64,000 nt of DNA from Cyrtodaria siliqua. Lineage: Eukaryota > Mollusca > Bivalvia > Adapedonta > Hiatellidae. Made by a program: the position numbers and the translations under genes. Below, one piece after another: positions 44,481 to 57,444 of this stretch (positions within the stretch are counted from its first letter, which is position 1; each line of letters opens with the position of its first letter). Location: positions 62,001 through 126,000 of the forward strand of contig JAWPHD010006792.1 in assembly GCA_037043455.1 (NCBI GenBank), in the 5' to 3' direction. The notes beneath the pieces are model-generated. The model worked only from the letters and a program-made list of their open reading frames with translations. It was not told the DNA's origin and ran no database searches.

Positions 44481-47235
44481 AAATAGACGATAATATCCAT
44501 ATTAACACGAACAGTCACATAAATGGAATGTGTTGTTTTGTGTGTGATTTGTTTATGTAAGTCGAGTAATATTTTCTCTATTCAAATTCGCTATGGCATC
44601 CAACCTTTTTAAAGATAAGGACCTATAGTTTTTATTAAATCTGCCTTATGCAATATCTCATACAATAGGAACAATGCAAGCCAAAGCAAATGGTAGTTGC
44701 ACGATGTATCGTCGCTGAAATTAATTATTGAGTATTTTCACTTCTAAATTACTCTTTCAAAATCCGTATGACTTATGGTTCCTACAATACAATTATATCA
44801 AGTTACAACTGAAAACTCATGTGTATCAAAATCAAAACGGCATTTTAAAATGCCACATCTGACAGTGTATTGATATATATAGCTCTTGTTTAATTGGAAG
44901 ATATATTTATATTTTTTGAAAATATATTCCTTCTGGTAATAGTGGTTGTTCTTGATTTTAATTAATTAAGAGAATCATACTTCAGTGCCCGAAGCAAGCT
45001 CAAATGAAGTTTATATCATATATATTACTCCGTACAGAACTACGTATTTGTTTAGAAGAACTCCTAGCAAACTATTGCATAATTGATGCCTTACAGCACA
45101 TCGCCCAATGCGACTGAATGAAAGGTCCGCCTTGAACAATTTCGAATAACTCTGTCGTGAATATTTATAATGTAGGCTAATGATTTGACAAGCCATCACT
45201 CTCTAAATGTTGTCTCAGTTATATTTAGTTGTCTGTCTTAACGTTTTCTATCATAAATTATATATTGAAATGTAGAAGCGAGGTCTGTATTCTTTTGTCA
45301 GATATGGCTCGTACTCGTTTAGAACGATTAATACTACAGGTTATTACTCGTGAGTAGCCAACGTTATTTAGAGGCACTGTTCATCCACAGTTGTTCTACT
45401 GTAGATCTGCATTTGGAATAGTAGTATAAATACGCATGAGCAATGTAGAGTCATTCTTTTCTCCTGGGAATTCTGGACATTGGGTGTGTACACTATTTAT
45501 GTTGATTAAAATCCTAATATAATTTACCAACCCTCCTCATCCCATCTTTTTATAGTAATGTACGATGATGGCCAGACTGTGTAGGCCTATATATTGGCCT
45601 ATTTATATGCCACATATTTCATAAGTTCCGTGTAACGAAGTTAGGATCCTGTTGTTGTCTGCCTATCATTTCAGTCACACTGGACTTACAGAAAAATGTA
45701 CCAGAAGATCGATTCTGCCCCAGAAGGATTTCGAGAGGACGGGCGATGCTTGTTTTAACAACGATGGTTTTCGGGCAGTGCTTCTCAGTGTACATATATA
45801 GAAGCTGCCTAAAGTGTAATGTGTATTTTCTATATACGCCGTCAGCGAATCCTTCAATTCAGTAAAATCACAGTTAATGACGATTAACAATTTTATATTT
45901 AGTAAATGGCAATGTAATACTGACCACTGTTTCACAGGGTCGGAATTACACCATGAAGTTGTTAAGCCTGTTGGTGCTTTACTGAGGTGCACCACGCAAG
46001 TTCGGCCGTGTATATTATTGTGAACTCTCCAAAATAAATAACTTTCAAGTTATTAAAGGAAGAAACATTTTAATTTCTAATTAGAGTTTTGATAAAACAT
46101 TTTATTTAAGCCTTTTGGGGCTTCATTAAGGGTAAAAGGCTGTTGGACCATGTCCTCTTTTGTAAAAATTATTGTTAAGGGCGCCATATAATGTATTTGT
46201 TGCCGGCAACCCAATCTTTGGAACCGCTTCCGATATTTGCCTTAATAACTGATAATATGTTTCAGACGTATTAGTTAGTTTTGTGCCTTTCTAATAATAC
46301 ATAATCGCAACGCATATATGTTAAAGTTAGATTAAATGAAACATCAACAGCAGGTACAATTAAGAACTGCTTATGAAATGTCCAACGATACTATGAACGC
46401 CGATAGTGAATGACAAATACAATTAAGCGCTTTTTGGAAAATTTGACATTCACTAACGGCGTTCAAAACCGCATACACGGCAAATATTTGCGAAACAATT
46501 CTTATATTTACATAATGTACATTATTGTCCCATTGCTATACTACCAAATATTACGTGACTAGGGAGGTTGTTAATGATAAATAAGTACAAGGAGACAAAT
46601 ATCGTTAGTGTATTTTCAAATTCCAGAATAGGCATTTTCTATTGCGGTACATCGGAGCGTGCACAATTAGCCCCACAATTAACCCCGCGTGCAAGGTAAG
46701 CTCCGCCTACTAAAATTGAAGTCTAATTTAGACATTTTCTTTCAACAGAAAGTATCAAGAAAATGTGGATAATACGAAATAGCTCCCAAGAACGCCTCAG
46801 TTAGACTCATTTAAGGGATTCGACAAAACTTCTCAATGATCATTATTTTGTGTAGTGTTATAAACTTAATCAGTTATAGGAACATATTTCTATTCCCATA
46901 AAGAACCACCAATGTAATACTGCACGAAATTGTAAATACGCATGTTTATCTGTATGACGTATATAAATAGTTTACAAGAGGTGTGAAGACACTGGCAAAT
47001 GATAGAAATCTCATGAACATGGTCCAGCCACATATAACGGTAGCTATGTTTGTGTTTATCGTCGATGTGAAATATATTTCAGTGATAACATGTAAACTTG
47101 TAAAAGTAAGCTCGAAATGCTAACTTTTATAGTATTACTACACAAGCATATCACACAGTAGACAAGCCATTAAACCCCAACCATTCCATTATTCAGACAC
47201 AGTGCTCAACGTGAAGTAAGAGAGCTAATAGTAGC
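44481..47235. other. No gene seen
   Basis: A+T-rich sequence of 2.7 kb. Near 46650-46710 there is a less A+T-rich stretch with 'aattagccccacaattaacc'. No coding sequence, RNA gene or repeat partner is supported. Confidence 0.5.
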
Positions 47236-47482
47236 ATTTGTATGAAGGCCTTGCTGTGATCAGGATTTAGACTGCACGCTCGACCTGACGCTAATAGTAC
47301 CATTTGTATGAAGGCATTGCTGTGATCCGTGGTATGAAGGCATTGCTGTGATCCGGGGTATGAAGGCCTTGCTGTGATCCGGTTGTAGACTGAACCCTCG
47401 ACCTGACGCTTATAGTGCCATTTGTATGAAGGCATTGCTGTGATCCGGCTGTAGACTGAACCCTCGACCTGACGCATTTGAG
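47236..47482 (+). repeat. Minisatellite with two nested unit lengths
   Basis: 'gtatgaaggc-ttgctgtgatc' occurs five times; three occurrences in a row are 25-26 bp apart, while others carry an added 'tagactg-accctcgacctgacgc' arm. The minus-strand 97-codon frame is only this repeat. Confidence 0.9.
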
Positions 47483-48224
47483 GCAAATGCTCTACTACGA
47501 AAATCCAAAATAAATATGTATATAAGCCAGAAATCGATATGTAAAATATTTATTAATACATCCCGTGCCTTTGAGTTTATTTTGGTAAGCACGATAAAGA
47601 ACCATCGGAATAGATTCCATAGAAATAGTAGCGCATGGTTCGCAGAATTTTATGCATTATATTTCCTTTTTTGGGGTGACTTAAAATAATATAATCAGTG
47701 TGTCGATGAGCAGTTAAACAATAATTCAACTGAATTGGGCTATTTTGATCCTATTAACATATTTTATTAAGATCGCACGATGACTATCCGTTGATAGTGT
47801 TGAAAGTAGTATCATGTGAAAAGGTTTAGTGTAACTTATATATTGATAGGTGGAAATGTAAAAATCAATTTCATTGGTCAATCTTCATATTAATGCCTGA
47901 TGCAACGAGATTTCAGGCACTGTGTTAGAAATTTACAAAGTGTCACGTATATTGATCTCGTGCAACAACAAAAACTCCGTAGTAGTAATTTAGGCGGGAG
48001 CAGTATCGCCAAAAACGTTGAATAGTTCACTTTCACGTTTTGATTAGGACAGTTCATCACAAGAGAACACAATTTTTGTATAGATCGAGAAAGGCCGAGG
48101 TCCTTTGGCTCATTTAAAAAGAAAAATGGCGGAGATTTGTTATGAATTGGACACAGTTGCGAAGAGATATGTCGTATTTGGACAAAACGGAAAGAAGGTA
48201 GGAGAAAATAGACTATAAAGGGAT
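47483..48224. other. No gene assigned; one possible 5' exon near 48126
   Basis: Mostly A+T-rich. At 48126 an ATG in good context begins MAEICYELDTVAKRYVVFG and reaches AAGAAG followed by 'gtagga', a donor-like site. It is too short to call and a retroelement tail follows directly. Confidence 0.3.
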
Positions 48225-48500
48225 TTGTTTATTTACACTGTCTAGTTTTATTGGGTTGACTTACTAGGTTAAGTGTGAGGTTTGGTGCACCCTAGATCCT
48301 GGTTTAAACCCCCAGCGGCCTTTTTTGCCACTGACCGTTCCAAGGCGGTAGACCTATTGTCAACCCTTTTGTGATTGTGTTGTCTTATCTGGCTGTTTAT
48401 TCATCTTTCAATTTGCTCTGTGTTTCTGTGTGTGTTTGTGGTTGACTGTCGTCCATCAATGCTGCTTTTCCTGTTCGATTTTTATATCTATATAAGAAGT
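48225..48500 (+). repeat. Penelope-like-type tail
   Basis: The tail runs from 'ttgtttatttacactgtcta' through 'ttccaaggcggtagacctat' to 'tgctgcttttcctgttcg'. Confidence 0.8.
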
Positions 48501-48529
48501 TAAACGAAGGTGAATGGTGTACAGTAAGC

Positions 48530-48935
48530 TTGATGTCGGCGAATACGAAAGACGAACAGGAAGATAATGATGGAAGGGTCTTCGTTTTCACTCCGATTCG
48601 TAAAAGGAGACAACCTCAAGCTGCAGAAAAGCTGGAAACCGAGGACGGTGCATATTGTTTTACGCTGGGTGAAGAGATCGATCCGATGTCGGATGGTAAA
48701 GACATCAGGCGATGAAAGAGGAACTGTCGAAGCTGGAGCAGTAAGATAAGCAGCTACATAGGAAAGTGGAGCTGGGCCATCTACAAGAGCAGCTACGACA
48801 GAAAAGGGCCTCGATAAAGAACTGAAAGGTACGAACATTGAAATAAAAGCGCCCGTGGAAAACAATCTAACGTAGAAAACCATTCCAGTGTAGACAAAGG
48901 TATAGACAAATCAATCGGTGAAAAAGACAAAGATT
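48530..48935 (+). pseudogene. Decayed N-terminal Gag-like segment of a DIRS-like element
   Basis: The frame 48530-48715 is acidic/basic. A second frame near 48705-48830 gives a coiled-coil run (MKEELSKLEQ, a stop, then VELGHLQEQLRQKRASIKN). Such charged coiled coils precede the Gag core in DIRS-like elements, and the Gag core follows at 49.9 kb. Several stops are present. Confidence 0.4.
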
Positions 48936-48984
48936 CTTAACTAAATATTAAAAGGTTGAGAAAGAACGAAAACTGAACAGTAGT

Positions 48985-49345
48985 GTGTAAATGGTCACTA
49001 TTGATTTGGGGCTTCTGATTGGTTGTAAAAAGGTAAAGGGTATATTAGGGCATATATTAAACAGTATATTAAACAGTTGTCGAGATATGGCATTTTGAAT
49101 ATTCTGGATTTACGCGTAAAAATTGCATGAATTTTACTTCAGGCGAAGCTCTCTTATATACTCACATTTTGTAGAAAAGGACTTTTTTTTGAAAAACGAA
49201 AGACACAATTTTTCTCAGAATGAATGTATCTAACAATTTAGACAGAAAAAAAATCAGTCAAGTTTGAATGTCAACATACCACTATTGATTTGGGGCTTCT
49301 GATTAGTTGAAAAAGGTAAAGGTCTATTAGGGCATATAGTCAGCT
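48985..49345 (+). repeat. Direct duplication of about 65 bp, 280 bp apart
   Basis: 'actattgatttggggcttct' occurs at about 48998 and 49281, each followed by 'gattggttg/gattagttg', 'aaaggtaaagg' and 'attagggcatata'. Confidence 0.85.
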
Positions 49346-49739
49346 TGTAAGGTTGATTCCGATTGGATTAAATTAAACAAATTATAACAAATCCCCAAAA
49401 AACATCAAAATATTATATTCGCATCATGATTTAGGATATTTGGACTGAAATGTGCATGTTTATGGATACAATTGTACTGAGAGTATATTTGCAAAAAGTA
49501 AAGTTTCTTTACTGCGTTTTGGGGGTACCCACCTTCAGTGAAATATTAGAGGCTGAAAGCATTACATTTCAACCAATTTGCTGGTCATTTTTGAGTGTCT
49601 TGAAGATAGTTTTTTAAAAATAAGTTAGGTTTTATCATCCATTCGGATATAGGAATAAGGGTTGTAGATCAAGAGGATATAATGGAGGCCTATGGGAAAT
49701 GCAATAATGGTATATGACCAAATAAACAAACTTTGACAC

Positions 49740-50460
49740 GAATCTAGTACTAGCGATACAGATTCGGACAGCACTAGTAGTTCGGATTGTGAATCAAGTA
49801 TTGATGATACTAGTAGTTAGTCGTACTTCCAATGATAAACGATAAGAAACATAAAAAATCAGCATCTAAACGAAATCATCTGACAAAGTAAAGCATGCTC
49901 AGAAATATCAACATTCTCATCTAAGATATGAATTTGTCAGTCAGAATATTGCATTTCATGATTTAAGTCTCAGCCGTTTTGTGGCAGGATAATTGGAAAT
50001 TATTTCGTACGGAGACACAAAAGCAGAAGAGAGAAAAGCGCGTTTAGCTTTGTTGAAAAGAATGATATACTTGAGCGCATCTTACAATTTCTCTTTATTA
50101 AAATCGGAAATGGAGTTGTGGGAAAAAACCTGGGCAAATAATTTTTCATATTAAGAGATAGCCATTTTGAGCAATCAACGAATCAGAATAATAGTACATT
50201 TTATACAGGGGTACATTTCAAAAACAAAAAAGGTGATATAAATAGTCCAATAGATAAGTAATCAGAAGATGCAATTAATTTCTTTTTGTTTCGCCTACCA
50301 GCGATACAAATGAGTTCACAAGGCTAGTCATAACATGGTAGTGAAAAGGAGAATGAAATTTGCACAGTATATTTGTGCCACGTGTTGGCAAAAAGATCAA
50401 CATAAATTAGAACACCTAGAGAGTTCTAGTTATTGTCCTTACATGAAAGCATGATATTGT
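49740..50460 (+). pseudogene. DIRS-like Gag core, broken
   Basis: Residues in several frames give a Ser/Asp-rich segment (49745-49820), then LRYEFVSQNIAFHDLSLSRF-VAG with a stop where Glu is usual, then KAEERKARLALLKRMIYLSASYNF and a late CATCW-like motif YICATCWQKDQHKLEHLE (about 50366-50430). These match my memory of the Gag-like protein of DIRS-type elements. Many stops and frameshifts are present. Confidence 0.5.
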
Positions 50461-50589
50461 TTATCTCACATGAATTTTCCGAATGAAAACAAATCTGTTT
50501 ATCCCTAGATAGTGCTATAATAACAGTGTAGCAAGTACTAAAATAATACAATCTCTATCATTTAAAGGTGCAAAGCCATATACATGTTG

Positions 50590-51226
50590 ACTCTCAGTCC
50601 TGCAAAGTTTGTGAAGCAATAAGATCAAGTTGTAATATTTGTGGTATCGAATACAAAATCTGGGTACATGAACAAGTGAAACATTCTGAGAAATATAATT
50701 TTGAAGGGTGTCGTTTTAATAAAAATGATCGATACAGATTACATGAGGAAACTGTTAAATAATTATGGTTATAATGATATGCTAGTTGCGAATTATTCGA
50801 TTATGGCTCTCCTACTGGTTTTTATGGGGATGAAAATGTATTGCATTAGCCCAAAGTGATTTGGAAGTACACAATTATAAATGCCATTCAAATTAATGAT
50901 TACCTAAATAAATAGTTAAAAGACAAGGCAGTTATAGGACCATTTAAATGTAATCGATTCAGCAACAACTTGGTATTCTCCACGTTAAATTCTGTACCAA
51001 AAAGAGAGTTAATAAAATTATTTCGGATCTGAGCAGTAACTCACAATTTGCAATGAACGAATTTATAGACAAAGACTCCTATTTAGAAGAACTTATTTCA
51101 ACCAAAGGGCAGGGATGTTTGATGTTTAAAAAAGACTTACCAAGAGCATATATATAGTTTAATATTTGCCCGTCTAATTACAATTGGGTTGGGTTTGTCT
51201 GGAAAAAGCATGTTATTTTGTGATAC
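50590..51226 (+). pseudogene. DIRS-like reverse transcriptase, N-terminal remnant
   Basis: In order: AVIGPFKCNRFSNNLVFS and LNSVPK (about 50930-51000), DLSSNSQFAMNEFIDKDSYL (about 51030-51085), TKGQGCLMFKKDLPRAY (about 51100-51150), then CPSNYNWVGFVWKKH (about 51165-51212). These are the fingers and first palm motif of a DIRS-type RT. The YxDD region is absent because a 256-bp tandem array begins at 51227. Confidence 0.6.
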
Positions 51227-52506
51227 AGTGTTTATATTTGTTATCAACATGAGAGAGATTAATTTAAACTGGTTTCTAAAATGTGTTTACTTTCTCTATT
51301 TGATGGTGAACTTGACTAGTATTTATAACGTACCTGACAAACATCTCGCAATCCGATAAGTTGACGTTCCAAAATATGCGACTATTAAACATAAGTAGAT
51401 ATCGAACAGGAAAAGCAGCATTCAAAGACGACAGTCAACCACAAACACACACAGAAACATAGAATAACTTTAAAGAGTAATCAGTGTTTATATTTGTTAC
51501 CAACATGAGAGAGATTAATTTAAACTGGTTTCTAAAATGTGTTTACTTTCTCTATTTGATGGTGAACGTGACTAGTATATATAACGTACCTGACAAACAT
51601 CTCGTAATCCGATAAGTTGACGTTCCAAAATATGCGACTATTAAACATAAGTAGATATCGAACAGGAAAAGCAGCATTCAAGGACGACAGTCAACCACAA
51701 ACACACACAGAAACATAGAATAACTTTAAAGAGTAATCAGTGTTTATATTTGTTACCAACATGAGAGAGATTAATTTAAACTGGTTTCTAAAATGTGTTT
51801 ACTTTCTCTATTTGATGGTGAACGTGACTAGTATATATAACGTACCTGACAAACATCTCGTAATCCGATAAGTTGATGTTCCAAAATATGCGACTATTAA
51901 ACATAAGTAGATATCGAACAGGAAAAGCAGCATTCAAGAACGACAGTCAATTACAAACACACACAGAAACATAGAATAACTTTAAAGGTTAATCAGTGTT
52001 TATATTTGTTACCAACATGAGAGAGATTAATTTAAACTGGTTTCTAAAATGTGTTTACTTTCTCTATTTGATGGTGAACGTGACTAGTATATATAACGTA
52101 CCTGACAAACATCTCGTAATCCGATAAGTTGACGTTCCAAAATATGCGACTATTAAACATAAGTAGATATCGAACAGGAACAGCAGCATTCAAGGACGAC
52201 AGTCAACCACAAACACACACAGAAACATAGAATAACTTTAAAGAGTAATCAGTGTTTATATTTGTTACCAACATGAGAGAGATTAATTTAAACTGGTTTC
52301 TAAAATGTGTTTACTTTCTCTATTTGATGGTGAACGTGACTAGTATATATAACGTACCTGACAAACATCTCGTTATCCGATAAGTTGACGTTCGAAAATA
52401 TGCGACTACTAAACATAAGTAGATATCGAACAGGAAAAGCAGCATTCAAGGACGACAGTCAACCACAAACACACACAGAAACATAGAATAACTTTAAAGA
52501 GTAAAA
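51227..52506 (+). repeat. 256-bp tandem array, five copies
   Basis: Unit starts (agtgtttatatttgtta) are at 51227, 51483, 51739, 51995 and 52251, exactly 256 bp apart. Copies 2-5 differ by a handful of bases; copy 1 is more diverged. The last third of each unit is the end of the retroelement tail (gcagcattcaaggacgacag), so the unit joins tail and flanking DNA. Confidence 0.98.
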
Positions 52507-52725
52507 CAAAGCAAGAAAAGAAATTTCAAACACAAAAGAGTTGACAATAGAGCTACCGCCTTGGAACGTTCAGTGGCCGCTGGGTTGGTTTAAACCATGG
52601 TGTTTTTGCTGTTTTATTTTGCCTTTTATTCATCTTTAAAGTTGTTCTTTGTTTCTGTGTGTGTTTGTGATTGACTGTCATCCGTGAATGCTACTGTTCC
52701 AGTTCGATTTGTATATATACTTATA
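52507..52725. repeat. Back-to-back retroelement tails, inverted
   Basis: A minus-oriented tail fragment continues out of the array to about 52600. A plus-oriented end-of-tail (gtgtgtttgtgattgactgt, gaatgctactgttcc) follows immediately, making a foldback. Confidence 0.8.
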
Positions 52726-53365
52726 CACCTACTTTGGTTTGTTTGTTTGTTTGAATTATCAACAAAGTGTTAATACAAGTATAGCTAAATAGTAAAAAGA
52801 AATCTTAAAAAAGTAAAATACACAATAGTATATAGATATACCTAAGATAGAATTCAAATTATCACGCTCATTAAAGACAAGACTCTGTTTGGGGCCTAAA
52901 TCTCTGGTCTGTTCGTTCCATAATATACCTGGGCTAATCAGTCAATTAGCATGGTCGCAATAAATAACCAGTCGTTCTTGTCCTGTGATTAGATACCATT
53001 AGACAGCAGGTCTTTAAGTGCCAAACATAAACCTGATGACATTGAGCACAGTAAGAAGCCTATAAACGTAATGTGTCATTTTATAACATGGTTATTGAAG
53101 TATTTTTGTTTTCTAATACACTATAGTCGATAATATTTTAGTTCTAGCTTATATCTGTATACTTATGTGCCTTCCTGAATTTGTGCATCTATCATTTCTT
53201 GGTGAAATTGTATTTCGTAAAAACAATCCTAAGCGATTTCCATTCCTAACGAGAGACTTAAAATTCCATAATTTCATGAGTTTATGAAGCATAGTCTGTA
53301 GAGTAGAATCCAGAAGAAGTTCACACTCAGATCGGAAGTAAATTACAAATTGAAGAATACTGCAT
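52726..53365. other. No gene seen
   Basis: A+T-rich sequence without recognised features. Confidence 0.5.
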
Positions 53366-53690
53366 AATTGAATTGAATTGAATTGGGGTTTTAAGGCGCA
53401 CCAACATATGAAAAGGTTATATGGCGCCTAAAAGGCATGAACATGCCAGGCTCATCTTCCATGTACATCGAGATAAAATATGGAAAATGGGCCTAGAACC
53501 TTCTCACCCTGAACTGCAGAGTTGCTGCAAATTCTATCGTAGGAACTCCATTTACGCTGGAGCCACGTTATTGTTTTTCTGCCACTGCTCTTTTGATGCG
53601 AGCGAGATAGCACCTGAAATAATGCAGGGATCATGATGAAGACCTTTAATGAACATGAACAAAAAATGATAAAATGAACATGAATTAATA
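53366..53690 (+). repeat. Dispersed repeat D, copy 2
   Basis: It starts in 'gaattgaattgaattgggg' and contains a 71-codon frame (53421-53636) identical in length to that at 28224-28439. Conservation includes both strands' frames. Confidence 0.85.
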
Positions 53691-53879
53691 CTGCATAAGC
53701 CGGTTTGCATAATTTAATGTCGTAGCTCAGCTGCCTGGAAAATACAATTGTTGAGGACATTTGGTACCCATTTTTAAAGATTCGACATGTACTAGCATGT
53801 TTTGATATACCTTCGAATACTTTATTTTAAATAATTATACATATAAGTATGAGATACCTTATAAAAATACATAATTTTA

Positions 53880-54090
53880 GTTGCGATGGTAATAGGGTAA
53901 GAGTGATGTTTTGTTTAACTCCCCAGTGGCATTTATGCAACGTTCCAAAGCGGTAGACCTATTATCAAACTGTCTGTGTTTGTAATGTAACACGTCTTGC
54001 TTCTTATTAACGTTTGATTGTTTGTTTTTATGCGTGATTTTGGTTGACTGGTTTCTGCAAAAGCTACATTTTCTGTTCGACGTTTTTACT
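53880..54090 (+). repeat. Penelope-like-type tail, diverged
   Basis: 'agggtaagagtgatgtt', 'cgttccaaagcggtagacct' and 'ggttgactgg' are seen with internal deletions. Confidence 0.65.
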
Positions 54091-54099
54091 AATTTGGTT

Positions 54100-54260
54100 G
54101 TATATGTCTGGTGACACAATAATGACAATGTTAGAAATCGCTCTGAAAAAGTTATAATTGGTACTGTATGCAAATCGTGAAGCAATAACGACAAGCTTAT
54201 AATTAGTTTTGGATAAAGTTACACTTGATAGTATATGCAAATCATGAATCAATAACGACA
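54100..54260 (+). repeat. Small diverged tandem duplication
   Basis: 'gtatgcaaatcgtgaagcaataacgacaag' and 'gtatatgcaaatcatgaatcaataacgacaag' types occur about 67 bp apart, each after 'aagtta'. The unit is short and non-coding. Confidence 0.6.
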
Positions 54261-54494
54261 AGATTAAAATGTACGTATCCTTATTATGAGTACACGGAAC
54301 GCTAAAATCATGTCAGAGTTACTAACTTGTGGTATTCGTCCATATGATAGCAACTCTATCGATAATTATGTTAAGTGTCAGCAGAAGTAATTGTTTATAT
54401 AAAACTTAAACAGAAAAATGTTACATTTCTGTGTTGAAAGGTTGTCAATTTTATTTGCATCTGTAATTATCAATAGGCATGCACGTATATACAA

Positions 54495-55135
54495 AAATCG
54501 AACAGGAAACGTAGCATTCAAGGACGACAGTCAACCACAAACACACACAGAAACTAAGAACAACTTTAAAGATGAATAAAAGGCCAAAATAAGACATCAC
54601 AAACACAAAATGGTTGACAATAGAGCTACCGCATTGGAACGGTCAGTGGCAAATATACCGATGGGGATTTAAACCAGGTTCTAGGATGCACCAAACCTCA
54701 CACTTACCCTACTGCCATCCCAATAAAACGGGACGGTGTAAATAAAGAAATAGCCGCCATGAACAATTCTCTAACCAACAAGGCGGCAGCATTAATAGGC
54801 AATATAAGTAAAACACAAAGATGCTCATATATATATAAATACAAAAAACAATAGCCTAGAAAGCCACAAGGAATGTCCTCTTTGACTTGGACGAAGCCAG
54901 AGCAACAAGAGAATAAAACAGAGGGCACGACAAAAAAATATTACAGGCAAAGATCAATCGTCACCGTCCTTTTGGACTTTAAGTAAACGTCATCATAGGG
55001 TCCACAGCCTCTCTGGTCATCACAAAATTAAAGAGGAATGCATAGTGACGAACATTAAATTGGTCCACCAGCAAGCATGCAGTGTTCTGCAAAATGATAG
55101 GGTCATAACCTATTTTGATTAACCTTTTAAGTTGG
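54495..55135 (-). pseudogene. Penelope-like-type tail with C-terminal codons
   Basis: A minus-oriented tail (54495-54960) continues into codons for the protein C-terminus, including the 'ctgcaaaatgatagggtcata' stretch (about 55095-55115) shared with 58020-58070. It is truncated just after that. Confidence 0.75.
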
Positions 55136-55469
55136 TTCGCTAACACAATAATGACATTTCAAACACATACATCACATTCTCCTGGTTTTTAACAGTATGC
55201 ATTAATTCGTCGGCATTCGTATTAGTTGAGGTATTTCGTGAAATTCACAAATTACGTTACGCAAGCAAAGAACGTTCACTAAATTGATTAATGTTATACT
55301 ATTGTGTTAATTCGTTAATGCATTATGACAGAGAAATAAAACCCCTCGGTATCGTGCCAAATCTGCAACGCAAATTCTGTATAGCTTTGTGTCGTTGTTC
55401 CAAAGTTGGCTTTATATTGTTTAAATTATAAAGCTAGTGTATCGTCACTTTTCTCCAAATATAGATATA

Positions 55470-55695
55470 AAAATCGAGCATGAAAAGCAGCATTCAAGGA
55501 CGACAGTCAACCGCAAACACACACAGAAACACAGAACAACTATATATGAAAAAATGAATAAAAGGCAAAAGAAGACATCACAAACACACAAGGGTTGACA
55601 ATAGGGCTACCGACATGGAACGGTCAAGGGCAAAAAAAGGCCGCTGGAGGTTTAAATCAGGTTCTAGGGTGCACCAAACCTCACACTTACCCTAT
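55470..55695 (-). repeat. Penelope-like-type tail, short
   Basis: Tail end 'gcagcattcaaggacgacag' through 'ccaaacctcacacttaccct'. It stops at that point, as expected of 5' truncation. Confidence 0.8.
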
Positions 55696-55844
55696 GATAA
55701 ATAATCATGTTATAAGCATAACAGAATTGACCGTACATGATATCTGCATAATAATATGATAACATTATTCCCTTACCTGCCTAATACTTTATGACAAAAT
55801 GCTCAAACCCAATTTTGTCCTGCATCGTGTTTTAAGGAAATATA

Positions 55845-56435
55845 AAAAGATCTGACAGGGAAAGTTGCATTCAAGGAGGACAGTCAACCACAAAACACAG
55901 CAACAAACACGCAAACAGACAAACAAGAAGGCAAAAGTAATAATAAATGCAAACGACATCACAAACACAAAAGGGTTAACAATAGGGCTACCGCGTTGGA
56001 ACGGTCAGTGGCAAAGTAGGCCACTGGGGGTTTAAACCGGTTATAGGGTGCACCAAACTTCAAACTTAGCCTACTGTCATCCCATTAAAACAGGACAGTG
56101 TAAATAAAGAAATCCCCAATATGATCTAATCTCTAACCAACAAGGCAGCATCAATAGGCAATATAAGTAAAACACAAATATGCTAGTGTAAATATAATAC
56201 AAAAAAACAAAAGCCTAGAAAGCCACAATGAAGGTACTCAATGACTTGGCAGAAGCCAGAGCAACAAGAGAATAAACCATTAAGGGCACGATAAGAAAGA
56301 CCATAGACAAAAGTCAAACGCCACCGTCCCAATGGGCTTTAGGTAGGCGTCATCATAGGGTCCACAGCCTGTCCGGTCATCGTACAATTAAAGAGGAAAG
56401 CATAGTGGCGAACTGTAAACGGGTCCACCACATCG
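55845..56435 (-). pseudogene. Penelope-like-type tail with C-terminal codons
   Basis: It runs from 'agatctgacagggaaagttg' to 'aactgtaaacgggtccacc', including the tail and the last about 40 codons of the protein. It is a close relative of 57445-58070. Confidence 0.8.
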
Positions 56436-57444
56436 GTTAAGCCAGTTGTTTGCAGTTTGCACTGCTGGCGAGTGATTTTTTTTTTATAATATTTATCCTT
56501 AAACAAATACTAATATACATTAAATATTGAATATTGTTTAGAGACACTTTCGGTTTTGACTCAGCATGTATCGCCTGATTTAAGCACACATCTAAACTAT
56601 AAAAATGAAACCGTAATGCGTGACTGCAAACTGTCAAACCAGCACACATTTAATCCCAGGAACTTTCAAGGAACAATTCAATGTCTCTGTATATACGCCC
56701 TTAATCTACTACAGGCTCATACAGTTCAAAACAAGGTTTGACAATCTCTATATCCATATTTGTGAAGTATATACATCTTGAATTTAATTTTAAACGTTCC
56801 AGATTTCAACATTTACGAACTTACCAACGAAGAAACGGCAGAGGAGGACGTTCAATTTATGTAACAACAACCTGTTATATTTACACAATAATCCCTCTAA
56901 CAAGAATGGCAGCTTAGAGCTATAAGAGTAGTTCTATTTAAGATGTCTTATCTCTATAGGATATTGGTGTAGATCTGAAAAACTGTTTGCCAATAGTCTA
57001 TAATTGCATATGAATATTAAAATGAAGTTAAAGCAAAGGTTTTACTACGTCAACAACTGTCATTCAAAGCGGACAGCGCATAGATTTTGCGACATTGCGT
57101 CAATAATTATTGTTCGGATATTGCTGGAAACGCGAATACGGTATTTGCATATTTATAACCTCAAATAACATTCCACATATAAACTAATTACAGCAAATCA
57201 AGCACCTGCTTTAACAAGTTAAGGTACACATTCTGTGACTAAGATGTATTGCAATAATATGGTGTGTATACTTCATTTACTCGTTTATAATTTTGTTTAT
57301 TTGTCTATAAGACATAGAGCTCAACACTGATTACAAATTCCTCTAAAAAACGTAATTTAAAGTATAAGTAGATATGACTGGATACAATTTTTAAACTGTT
57401 TACTGTCTTTATCTTGCACACGTTATGCTTGTTGGGTGTCATTA
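56436..57444. other. No gene seen
   Basis: A+T-rich sequence with no recognised feature. Confidence 0.5.

Noticed and set aside
47193..47592. 97-codon and 60-codon minus-strand frames
   Set aside because: They translate the minisatellite at 47236-47482.
48126..48212. Short ATG-initiated exon with donor-like 'gtagga'
   Set aside because: Only about 25 codons, no downstream exon, and a retroelement tail follows directly.
50568..50762. 64-codon frame with several Cys residues, possible zinc finger
   Set aside because: It lies within the DIRS-like remnant and the Cys spacing is irregular.
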